From Gemmatimonadetes bacterium bin94 (lineage in GTDB: Bacteria > Gemmatimonadota > Gemmatimonadetes > Longimicrobiales > Gaopeijiaceae), in the NCBI GenBank assembly GCA_002238865.1, contig MPNE01000021.1, forward strand, positions 1 to 64,000: a DNA stretch of 64,000 bases, read 5' to 3'. Made by a program: the position numbers and the translations under genes. Position 1 is the stretch's first letter; each line of letters starts with the position of its first letter. The notes below the pieces were generated by a model, which was not told the origin of the DNA, did no database searches, and saw only the letters and a program-made list of their open reading frames with translations. Below are positions 9,284 through 17,838 of this stretch, one piece after another.

Positions 9284-9354
9284 GACCGCTCCCGGAACCG
9301 CCCCCTCGCGGCGGGTGCCAAAAGCACTCCGCACCAGGGGGTCCGGGAGCGGTC
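9284..9354. terminator. Large hairpin between convergent genes (13-bp perfect outer stem)
   Basis: GACCGCTCCCGGA ... TCCGGGAGCGGTC perfect inverted repeat, inner CCCCCT/AGGGGG and GTGC/GCAC pairing. Confidence 0.65.
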
Positions 9355-9429
9355 GTGCATTTGCGGCCCAATGGCGGAAACCGGCGAAGCGGATTTTTCG
9401 GTGCCGGGGTCGCGAAAGTAACGGTCGAA

Positions 9430-10464
9430 TCAATCCAGGCGGTCGTCGATCTCGTAGCCGGCCGTCGCGTGGTTGTTCGCGCCTCCGCTTGCATCGAATG
9501 TGACGTCGATCCGCCCAAGTCTCATCCCGCCCCAGCCCACCTGATTCACGAGCGTGAACCCCGTTTGCCCCTGGTCGAACGTGTCGGGCTGATCGAGGAA
9601 GGTGTGGGTATGGCCGCCCAGGACGAGGTCGATGTCTGGAACGGCTTCGGCCAGTGAAAGGTCGCTTGGGCGTGAAGGATCGGCGTATTCGTAGCCGAGG
9701 TGGGAGAGGCAGATGACGAGCGCGCAGCCCTGGTTCCGAAGCTCCTGACAGGATGCGCGCGCCGCCGCGAACGGGTCCGTATACTCGACGCCGCGGTGCA
9801 GGCTGGCAAGCACGAGCTTCTCGAACGCGATGCCAAGGCCGAAGATCCCTACCCTGACGCCGCCGAATTCGCGGACCGTCCAGGGCTGCACGCGCTCCGC
9901 CAGCGACGACGCGCTCACGTCATAGTTGGCCGAAACGAAGTCGAAGCCGGCTTCGGGAAGCATCCTGGCCAGGCCTTCCACGCCGTTGTCGAAGTCGTGG
10001 TTTCCGAGCGTGGCCACGTCGTAGCCCATGGCGGTCATGGCGCGGAATTCGAGTTCTCCCCCGAAGAAATTGAAGTACGGGGTGCCCTGAAAGATGTCCC
10101 CCGAATCCAGGAGGAGGACGTGTTCGTTGGCCTCGCGGACCCGCCGGATGAGCGTCGCCCGCCGGGCCGCTCCGCCTAGCCCGGCGAACGGGCCGTCGGG
10201 CGGGAAGGGATCCATGCGTGAATGGGTGTCGTTGGTGTGCAGCACGACCAGGCGAACCGAGTCGTCGACGAGGGGGCCGCGGGGGTCGATGAGGGGGCCG
10301 TATGAGTCGACGAGGGGGCCGTAGGGCTCGATCGGGGGACCGCAGGGAAGATCGCGGCCGGGAAGCTCCGGCGGGCGCGCGATCTCTGCCGCAAGCGCAT
10401 CGGCCCCGGCCAGCCCCGCGACACCGCCCAGGCCCAGCGCGCGCACGAATTCTCGTCGCTTCAT
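9430..10464 (-). CDS. Metallophosphoesterase (N-terminal half of a split 5'-nucleotidase), Tat-like signal
   Basis: MKRREFVRALGLGGVAGLAG; HTNDTHSRMD, DSGDIFQGTP, GNHDFDNG, GGHTHTF. Confidence 0.88.
   Translation of the reverse strand: MKRREFVRALGLGGVAGLAGADALAAEIARPPELPGRDLPCGPPIEPYGPLVDSYGPLIDPRGPLVDDSVRLVVLHTNDTHSRMDPFPPDGPFAGLGGAARRATLIRRVREANEHVLLLDSGDIFQGTPYFNFFGGELEFRAMTAMGYDVATLGNHDFDNGVEGLARMLPEAGFDFVSANYDVSASSLAERVQPWTVREFGGVRVGIFGLGIAFEKLVLASLHRGVEYTDPFAAARASCQELRNQGCALVICLSHLGYEYADPSRPSDLSLAEAVPDIDLVLGGHTHTFLDQPDTFDQGQTGFTLVNQVGWGGMRLGRIDVTFDASGGANNHATAGYEIDDRLD
10270..10347 (-). repeat. 21-nt tandem repeat (about 3-4 copies) encoding a PYGPLVDSYGPLIDPRGPLVD linker
   Basis: Units with GAGGGGGCCG start at 10270, 10291, 10312, plus a degenerate copy near 10332. 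Confidence 0.8.
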
Positions 10465-11264
10465 CTGTCGTCCTCCCTGTCTGCGCCGCCCGCGGGGCGT
10501 ATGCGGCCGTCCAGCGTGGGCGTTACCGTGCCGACCTCCTGGAGGTAGGCGACGAACACGTCCCGGATCAGGATGTCGAGGTCCTCGCGGGACGCTTCTT
10601 CGGCCTCCCACAGCACGCTCCATGTCCCGCCGCCGTTGACGAGATAGTCCACGGTGGCCAGCCGATAGACGCGGTCGGGATCGACCGGATCACCCCCGAC
10701 CCGTACGCCGACCGCGTCCACGCTGTCCAGCTCCATCGTCCAACCCGCGATCGGCTCCCCCCCGGCGGCCGCGATCTCGTCCGCCAAGCGCTCCATCTGC
10801 ACGCCCGAGAGCGACAGCACGGTGACGAAGTTCTCGAATGGCAGGAGCTCGTACGCGTGCCGCATCAGGATCGGGCCCTCCGCGACGGGAACCCTCAGGC
10901 CCCCTTCGTTGATGAGCGCCGCATGCACGGTGTCGCGGGACCATTGCCGCGCCATGTGCAGGAGCGCATCCGCCACCAGGTTGTCCAGCGCGCCTTCGGG
11001 GTCGTCCTTGACGAATTCGCCCGTGGCGTGACCGAGGACCTCGGCGAGTTGTTCCCCCAACTGGGCACGGTACGGCGCGATCAACGCCTCGATGTCGGCC
11101 GCGGGCGCGACGCTGTCACCCACCTCTGTGAATGCCGCCGGAGCTTCACGGATGGTGAAGACGGACGGCTCGGGAACGTCTGCGGGCGGCCCCTGCCCCC
11201 CTTCCGCACAACCGGCCAGCACCCCTGCGGCGAGCAGGCTCAGGCAGCTGCGAAGTCCGGGCAT
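10461..11264 (-). CDS. 5'-nucleotidase C-terminal domain lipoprotein
   Basis: Lipobox LLAAGVLAGCAEG; ATGEF..DNLVADALL, INEGGLRVP, LPFENFVTVLSLSG, VDYLVNGGGTW. Confidence 0.85.
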   Translation of the reverse strand: MPGLRSCLSLLAAGVLAGCAEGGQGPPADVPEPSVFTIREAPAAFTEVGDSVAPAADIEALIAPYRAQLGEQLAEVLGHATGEFVKDDPEGALDNLVADALLHMARQWSRDTVHAALINEGGLRVPVAEGPILMRHAYELLPFENFVTVLSLSGVQMERLADEIAAAGGEPIAGWTMELDSVDAVGVRVGGDPVDPDRVYRLATVDYLVNGGGTWSVLWEAEEASREDLDILIRDVFVAYLQEVGTVTPTLDGRIRPAGGADREDDR

Positions 11265-11492
11265 CGTGTGGCGACCACCGATCTCGGTCGGGTGGCAGGG
11301 AGGATCTTTGATCCGGGGCCCGAAATGTAACTCCATGTGTCGTGCGCAAGGCCCGAGACCGGCGGCGGCAATCCACCGGTCCAGCCTGGCGGCGCAGGAC
11401 CCGGCGATTTGCGAGCACATCATCGCCCGCCCCACATTCGAGCGTGTCGCGGAACCTCCGCGGCCTTCGTCTCACCCAGGGAAGAGTCCTCC

Positions 11493-11900
11493 ATGGTCAG
11501 CAAGAAATGCGTCCTGGCAACCCTCGCCGCCTTCGTCACCAGCTTCGTGCTCGGGTACATCATCTACGAACCCATTCTGGGCGGTTTTTTTGCGGCCAAC
11601 GCGGGAACGGCCACGGGCGTCATCAAGGAGGCCCCCGTCTTCTGGCAGATCATCATCGGCCAGCTGTGTGGCGCAGGACTTCTGGTCACCGTGCTCTCCT
11701 GGAAGGGCGTGGCAAACGCCGCCGAGGGATTCAAGGCTGGCGCCACCGTCGGCGTGCTGCTGAGTCTCTACTTCGGCTTCATGACGCTGGGCACCATGAA
11801 CACCAGCACACTGAACGCCGCCATCGTGGACGCGGTCGTGTCGTTGCTGCTGATGGGGGTTGCCGGATCGGTCGCCGCGATCGTCCTGAACCGGGAATAG
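11493..11900 (+). CDS. Small membrane protein, paralog of 8842..9219
   Basis: LSWKGVANAAEGFKAGATVGVLLSL versus LGWRGVADAADGAKAGATYGVLLSL in the other copy. Confidence 0.72.
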   Translation: MVSKKCVLATLAAFVTSFVLGYIIYEPILGGFFAANAGTATGVIKEAPVFWQIIIGQLCGAGLLVTVLSWKGVANAAEGFKAGATVGVLLSLYFGFMTLGTMNTSTLNAAIVDAVVSLLLMGVAGSVAAIVLNRE

Positions 11901-11951
11901 GGGCGCCGGGGCCCGTGGAAGGGCGGGCGCCGTTGCCGTCAGCGCCGCCCG

Positions 11952-13076
11952 TCAACCTCCCCACACCCCCTCGAAGACACGCAGGTAGTTTTCCCCGAGG
12001 AACTTGACGATCACCTCGTCGGAGTGTCCGCGCGCGGCCATCGCCTCGGTGAGTCGCGGGACCTTGGAGATGTCCTCGATGCCCCGTGGCGCGAGCTCCA
12101 GGCCGTAGTGGTCGCTGCCCAGGCCGACGTGGTCCGGGCCCATCACGTCAAGGGCGGTCTCGATGTCGCGGACAACGCTGTCGAGATCGCGGTGTGCCAC
12201 ATGGATGAGACCGAGGACCCCGCCGTTCGCGGCGATCCCCTCCAGCATCCAGCGATCGCGCGGCAGTTCGAGCCGCGGGCGCGGCAACCTGCCCCCGAGC
12301 AGATCCTGCGCCTCCGGCGAAGTGTCGGGAAACATCGTGGGCGTGGTGTGGGACAGGATCACGGGCCGGTCGGTGAGATCCAGGATCTCGCGAAAACCCG
12401 TCTCGCCGATGTGCACAAGGTCAACGACGATGCCAAGGCGGTTCATGCCCCTGATGACCTCTTTGCCCAGCGCGGTCAGACCGCCCCTCTCGTCGGCGGC
12501 CCAGCAGCCGTCGGCGAAGATGTTGCGCCGTGTGTGGGTCAGGCTGGCCGAACGCAGCCCCAGGCGGTAGTAGAGATCCAGGAAGCGAGGATCGGTCCCG
12601 AGCGCCTCGCAACCTTCGAAGGTGAGCACCAGGGCGACCTTGCCGTCCCGCTTGGCCCGGCGGATGTCGCGCACGGTCGTGGCGAGGACGAGGTCGTCGT
12701 GGCGGGCGATCTGGTCGTGCAGGTTCCAGGCCATCTCCATGCCGCGGCGGACCGGATCGCGCAGCCAGTCGTCGTCGAGGTAGATCGCGCACAGCTGCGC
12801 CGTGACGCCTCCCTCCTGCCAGCGCGGCAGGTCGTACTGGCCCATGCAACCGAACCACGCGGTGTGAGGTCCCATCCCGAAGTGGACCAGGGGGGTGTTT
12901 TCGAGGCCCGGCGGCCCCTCCCAGTCGAGACCCGGTACCTCGACCCGGTCTCCAAGGGTCATCTTGCCCTCCGTGACGGGGATCAGGATGTCGCTGTGTC
13001 CGTCGACGACAACGGCGCGGCGGTGCAGTTCGGCGGCTGCCCCGCCCGGTTCCGTCGCACGGGCAGCGTCGGCCAT
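11952..13076 (-). CDS. Membrane dipeptidase (peptidase M19)
   Basis: VVDGHSDILIPV, LTFEGCEALG, VDLVHIGETGF, LSHTTPTMFPDTSPEAQDLL, GLGSDHYGLE. Confidence 0.9.
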   Translation of the reverse strand: MADAARATEPGGAAAELHRRAVVVDGHSDILIPVTEGKMTLGDRVEVPGLDWEGPPGLENTPLVHFGMGPHTAWFGCMGQYDLPRWQEGGVTAQLCAIYLDDDWLRDPVRRGMEMAWNLHDQIARHDDLVLATTVRDIRRAKRDGKVALVLTFEGCEALGTDPRFLDLYYRLGLRSASLTHTRRNIFADGCWAADERGGLTALGKEVIRGMNRLGIVVDLVHIGETGFREILDLTDRPVILSHTTPTMFPDTSPEAQDLLGGRLPRPRLELPRDRWMLEGIAANGGVLGLIHVAHRDLDSVVRDIETALDVMGPDHVGLGSDHYGLELAPRGIEDISKVPRLTEAMAARGHSDEVIVKFLGENYLRVFEGVWGG

Positions 13077-14953
13077 CAGGCGCCGTCCCTGCCCTGCGAT
13101 TGCGCGCCCGGCAACCCTCCCTCCACCACGGGCAGCACGATCCGCGACCCGTCTTCGCCCCCGCGGTACACCGTCAGGGTGACCTCATCATCGGCGGGAA
13201 GCGGGTCGAACATGCCCGCGTCGGCTCCTGCCACCGCAACCCGGATGCGGTGTCCCGCGCGGATCATTGCCGCGATGGGCCACAGCCGGACGCTGACTTC
13301 GACGGCCTCGCCCGGCGGCATCGGCGCGGCGTCGGCGCGGGCGAACGAGTGGTACGGATCCTCGCCCGGGAAGTAGGGGTTCGGCACGGCCCTGCGGTGG
13401 ATCAGCCGGATCCCGCCCTCGGTCACGTAGCGGCTGCGGCCCTCCGCGTCGACATCTTCCAGGTAGACGAAGAGCGCGCCGTCCTCGTGGTCGGACGCAA
13501 GCTTCAACGTGACCACCGGGTAGCCGGCGATCTGCAGGTCAGCGTCGAGCGGCGCGGTGGTGTAGGTGAGCATGCGCGCGTCCATCCCGCCGCGATCGTC
13601 CAGGTTGAGGATCGGCTGGCCCATCTGGGCCATCCAGCGGTTGTTGGCACCGGTGGTCACCCCGGGGTCGACCGTGTAGTCGTCGCTGCCGCTGACGACG
13701 GCTTCCGGATCCCCGGTCAACCGTCCCCCGCGGTCCATGTGGAAGGTCGTGGCCCCGGTCCCCGCCGGCGGCCAGGCCTCCGTATCGTGGTACGCTTCCT
13801 CCCCCAGGTTGAAGAAGCGCATGGAGGGCCAGTCGTCGACGCCGTTGTCTTCGCCCTTCAGGTGGTGGTCGAAGAAGAGGCGCCGAAGTTCAAACTGATC
13901 CTGTTCCGAAGGATCGGGAGGAAGCGGCTCGCCGCCGACCGTGTACGGACTCGCGTGATATCCGCCTCCGTGGGTCGAAGCCAGGACCAACACCTTCTGG
14001 GGATTGCTGAAGTGCCGGAATCGCAGCAGTGCCCCCTCTGCGGTTCCCGCGTCCATCCAGCTGACCAGAACCAGCATGGGAACGGCCGAGGCCTCGATTT
14101 CGTCCCGCCAGTGGATCGGACCGATCTCGGCCCAGGTCTGACCGCCACCCACCACGTCGTCGCGGTATTCGGTGTCCACCACCGCCTGGAAGACATCCGG
14201 GTTGGCGGCGTGCTCGGCCACGGCCTCGGCCAAAAGGGACCCGTCCCCGTCCTGATCGACGCGCCGCACCCCCGCACCCATCACGTCCACGCTGTTGTCG
14301 TCCATGTGGCCGACCAGATCGCCCCAGGTCTCGATGAATCCGCGGGCCAGCAAGCCGTAGGGTCGCACCGGACTCGGGTAGGCGTCGAAGTCCGACCACC
14401 CGGGGACGACCGCCTTGACCGCAGGGTGATTCACGGCGGCGAGCAGCTCCGCCGTCGTGCCCGTGTACGATGTGCCGTAGGCGCCGACCGTCCCATCCGA
14501 CCATTGCCGGGACACCACCCACTCCACGATATCGTGCGCGTCGAGAACCTCCTGGCGGCCGTACTCCACGGGACGCGTGCCGAACGAGGCGCCGCTGCCG
14601 CGCGCGTCCACCTTGACCAGGGCGTAACCGTGGGCGAGAAGGTGGCGGTCAAGGCCCGACAAGGTGTTGAGCGGCTCGCCCGTTGCGGGGTCTTCCAGCC
14701 CGCGCCGATAGCGCGTCAAGGTGAGAAGGGCCGGGTACGGCGGCCCGTCCCCTTCCGTCGGCAGATGGACATCGGCAGCGAGCCGGGTGCCGTCGGCCGC
14801 GGTGACGAAGGACGAGCCTTCGCCCGGGAGGTGCGACTGATCCTGCGCTGGAGCACAGCCTCCGATCAGGGCGGCAAGGGCCACCGCGAAGCCGGACGCA
14901 CGCGTACGGACGACCGGAGAAGGGGTGGGTCGGCAGCCGGCCATCGAGGTCAA
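13076..14953 (-). CDS. CocE/NonD family (S15-type) hydrolase, lipoprotein-like N-terminus
   Basis: DVHLPTEGDGPPYPALLTLTRY, KVDARGSGASFG, GAYGTSYTGTTAELLAAV, SWMDAG, STHGGGYH. Confidence 0.88.
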   Translation of the reverse strand: MTSMAGCRPTPSPVVRTRASGFAVALAALIGGCAPAQDQSHLPGEGSSFVTAADGTRLAADVHLPTEGDGPPYPALLTLTRYRRGLEDPATGEPLNTLSGLDRHLLAHGYALVKVDARGSGASFGTRPVEYGRQEVLDAHDIVEWVVSRQWSDGTVGAYGTSYTGTTAELLAAVNHPAVKAVVPGWSDFDAYPSPVRPYGLLARGFIETWGDLVGHMDDNSVDVMGAGVRRVDQDGDGSLLAEAVAEHAANPDVFQAVVDTEYRDDVVGGGQTWAEIGPIHWRDEIEASAVPMLVLVSWMDAGTAEGALLRFRHFSNPQKVLVLASTHGGGYHASPYTVGGEPLPPDPSEQDQFELRRLFFDHHLKGEDNGVDDWPSMRFFNLGEEAYHDTEAWPPAGTGATTFHMDRGGRLTGDPEAVVSGSDDYTVDPGVTTGANNRWMAQMGQPILNLDDRGGMDARMLTYTTAPLDADLQIAGYPVVTLKLASDHEDGALFVYLEDVDAEGRSRYVTEGGIRLIHRRAVPNPYFPGEDPYHSFARADAAPMPPGEAVEVSVRLWPIAAMIRAGHRIRVAVAGADAGMFDPLPADDEVTLTVYRGGEDGSRIVLPVVEGGLPGAQSQGRDGA

Positions 14954-14959
14954 CCTCCC

Positions 14960-16369
14960 TTAGGACACCTTCATCGAACTGATGATCGGCGCGACCGGCA
15001 GCACATCCAGGTCGACCACCTTCCCCTCCTTGATCACCATGTGGATCCGTCGGTAGTTGTACGCGCTCTCCAGGGGGTTGGCATCGAGGATGACCACGTC
15101 GCCCCATCTCCCGGCCTGCAGCGTACCGATCTCGTCATCGAGCCTGTATGCGCTGGCGACGTTGCTGGTTGCGGACTTCAGCACTTCCATGGGGTCCATC
15201 CCCAGCTCCTCGAGCGCGACCAGAGCGTTGAAGTGGCCCTCGCCGAGCTTCACGCGCGAGTCGACCGTGTCGGCCGCCAGCCTGGGGGACTCGGCCCGGA
15301 GCACTGGATTCTCGATGCCCGCGTCGGTCGACATCAGCAGCTTCACCCCGGCTTCGATCATGTTGCGGCGGTTGATCGCCCCGACCTTCATGTACGGCGT
15401 GAGTGTTCCTTCGGGCACGTGCTCCTCCAGCGCGGCCAACCGGCGCGCCGTGATCGGAAGAACCGAGCAAGCGATGCCCCGCTCGACCATCTTGTGGATC
15501 GTCTCCATCGGGATCGGGATCTCGGGACCGGAAATCGCACAGTGGGTGATGATGTCGACACCCGCCTCGATCGCCATGTCGAGGCTCTCAACCGATGTCG
15601 TATGCGTCTGCACGGTCATCCCGGCGCGGTGGCCCTCCTCGACGATGACCCGCTGAACCCGCTCCGAGAACGAAATCAGGTTCATGTCCACGTGCCCGCT
15701 GGCGCCGTACTTGAGGAAGTCCATCCCAAGGGTGGTGTAGTTGCGGATGACCTGTGCCACGGAATCGGGTGACATCCACAGCAGTTCCCGACCCGTGTTT
15801 TCTTCCCAGGTGTCGTTTATGCGCTTGACGAACGCCTTGCTGACGTAGGGCGCGTACGCTTCGCGGAAGTCGGGCCCCAGGGGTCCGCTGAAGCCGATGA
15901 TGTTCCCGGCGAGGTAGATCCGGCTGCCGGGCGCCTCGCCCGCGTTGATCATGTCGCGGGCCCGAGCGAGAGCCGCACGCGGTCCCCAGGTGTCGAAGAC
16001 CGTCGTCTGGCCGGTCTTGAGGGTGATCTGCGCGGCCTCCAGGACGATCTCGTGAAGACGGTCCTCGTGCTTGATCAGCGTTTCCAGGTCACCGTTCAGG
16101 AAGAGGTGGAGATTGCCGTCCATAAGCCCCGGGATGACGAACTTGCCGCTCGCGTCGATCGTGGTCGCCCCGGCGGGGACAGCGACATCGCCCGCGGCCC
16201 CCACCGCGGTGATGCGACCATCTGCGATGAGGACGACACCGTTCGAAACGGGTGCCGCGCCGGTGCCGTCGATGACGGTGCCGCCGGTGACGGCGAGGGT
16301 CTGGGCCAGTGCGCCCGGGGCCGGGACGGCGGTGAGGAGGAGAGCGAGGGCGGTACGCGGGAAAGACAT
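14960..16369 (-). CDS. Amidohydrolase family protein (imidazolonepropionase-like)
   Basis: Signal peptide; [71 protein letters not shown]. Confidence 0.88.
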   Translation of the reverse strand: MSFPRTALALLLTAVPAPGALAQTLAVTGGTVIDGTGAAPVSNGVVLIADGRITAVGAAGDVAVPAGATTIDASGKFVIPGLMDGNLHLFLNGDLETLIKHEDRLHEIVLEAAQITLKTGQTTVFDTWGPRAALARARDMINAGEAPGSRIYLAGNIIGFSGPLGPDFREAYAPYVSKAFVKRINDTWEENTGRELLWMSPDSVAQVIRNYTTLGMDFLKYGASGHVDMNLISFSERVQRVIVEEGHRAGMTVQTHTTSVESLDMAIEAGVDIITHCAISGPEIPIPMETIHKMVERGIACSVLPITARRLAALEEHVPEGTLTPYMKVGAINRRNMIEAGVKLLMSTDAGIENPVLRAESPRLAADTVDSRVKLGEGHFNALVALEELGMDPMEVLKSATSNVASAYRLDDEIGTLQAGRWGDVVILDANPLESAYNYRRIHMVIKEGKVVDLDVLPVAPIISSMKVS

Positions 16370-16612
16370 GGCGGACTCCTATTCCGATCTGCGGACCAGG
16401 CGGGCGTCCCGGGCGAAAAAGGATCATGCGATCGTCCGGACGCGGACAGCCAGAATACGGTCTTGCCAGCGCCGGCGCCATTGCCTTTCGGGAACCTCCC
16501 GGCGGATGTTTGGGGACACGCGGCAACGATCCGTGCCCCGCCTCTCCCGCAGGCAGAGCCCGTGCCGCCTGCCTACAACGGACGCCCACCCTCAACAGGC
16601 GCAAATCATACC

Positions 16613-17731
16613 ATGTCCCTGGCTCATGCCCTCCGAGGCGTCAAGGTGCTCGACCTTTCCCGGCTCCTTCCGGGTCCTTTCCTGACCATGGTTCTGTCCG
16701 ACCTCGGGGCCGACGTGGTCAAGGTGGAGGAGCCCCGCAAGGGCGACTACATGCGCGATTTTCCGCCCCGCGGCAATGGCCCGTCGGGACGGTATCTCAC
16801 AGTCAACCGGAACAAGCGGTCGGTGACCGTGGACCTGAAGAGCAACCGCGAGCGCGAGCGGTTTCTGCAGATGGCGGCCCGGGCCGACGTCGTGGTGGAG
16901 AGCTTCCGTCCGGGGGTGATGGACCGCCTGGGAGTGGGGTATCCCGCACTGCGCGAGCGCAACGAGGGGATTATCCTCTGCTCGATCTCCGGTTACGGGC
17001 AGACGGGACCCTACCGTGACCGCGCGGGACACGACATCAACTACCTTGCGCTCGCCGGAGTGCTCGCGATGAGCGGCCAGGATCCCGACGGGCCCCCGGC
17101 CATGTCCGGCGTGCAGATCGCGGACCTGGGCGGCGGGGCGTTGTGGAGCGCGCTCGGGATCGTCGCCGCGCTGATCGACCGGGGCCGCACCGGTCAGGGC
17201 ACCCACCTGGACATCTCGATGACCGAGGGTGCGCTCGCGATGCTGGCAAGCGAGTTCGGCATCGTCGATGCGCAGCCCACTCCTCCGACGCGCGGCACCG
17301 GGCTGCTGAACGGGGGCGCCGCGCGCTACGGCGTGTACCGGACCCGCGACGGAAGGTACCTGAGCGTGGGCGCGCTCGAGCCGCAGTTCCTGGCCCGGCT
17401 CGCCGAGGTCGCTGGTCTGGAGCTGAGCGGCGGACCGGCAGGCGACGAGGATCTGCGCCGCCAACTGACCCGGATCGTGGCCTCGAAGACGCGCGATGAA
17501 TGGACGGACATCCTGGACCGGCACGACTGCTGCTGTGAGCCCGTGCTCGAACTCGACGAGGTGGCCGACCACCCCCTGCACCGCAACCGGGGCCTGTTCT
17601 TCGAGATCGGCGACCCCGGGTCGGCGGGGTCCCTGCAGGTACGGACACCCCTGGGGATGCCGGCCGCGCGCCGCCGTGCTCCGGAGCTGGGCGAGCACAA
17701 CGACGAGGTCTTCAAGGAGTACGGCGTGTAG
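16613..17731 (+). CDS. CaiB/BaiF family CoA-transferase
   Basis: [79 protein letters not shown]. Confidence 0.93.
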   Translation: MSLAHALRGVKVLDLSRLLPGPFLTMVLSDLGADVVKVEEPRKGDYMRDFPPRGNGPSGRYLTVNRNKRSVTVDLKSNRERERFLQMAARADVVVESFRPGVMDRLGVGYPALRERNEGIILCSISGYGQTGPYRDRAGHDINYLALAGVLAMSGQDPDGPPAMSGVQIADLGGGALWSALGIVAALIDRGRTGQGTHLDISMTEGALAMLASEFGIVDAQPTPPTRGTGLLNGGAARYGVYRTRDGRYLSVGALEPQFLARLAEVAGLELSGGPAGDEDLRRQLTRIVASKTRDEWTDILDRHDCCCEPVLELDEVADHPLHRNRGLFFEIGDPGSAGSLQVRTPLGMPAARRRAPELGEHNDEVFKEYGV

Positions 17732-17782
17732 CGACGGCGGCCCCGAGTCACCATGTTCATCAGCAAGATAGTAAATCATACA

Positions 17783-17795
17783 TTACATGATGTAA
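17783..17795. promoter_or_regulatory. Palindromic operator-like element in an AT-rich promoter region
   Basis: TTACAT-G-ATGTAA within an AT-rich patch directly upstream of 17839. Confidence 0.4.
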
Positions 17796-17838
17796 AGTAA
17801 ACTTGACATTCCTAAACCGATCGAAAGGCTGGAAGGGC

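Noticed and set aside
10264-10347. Possible CRISPR-like repeat
   Set aside because: Repeats are contiguous 21-nt coding units without spacers.
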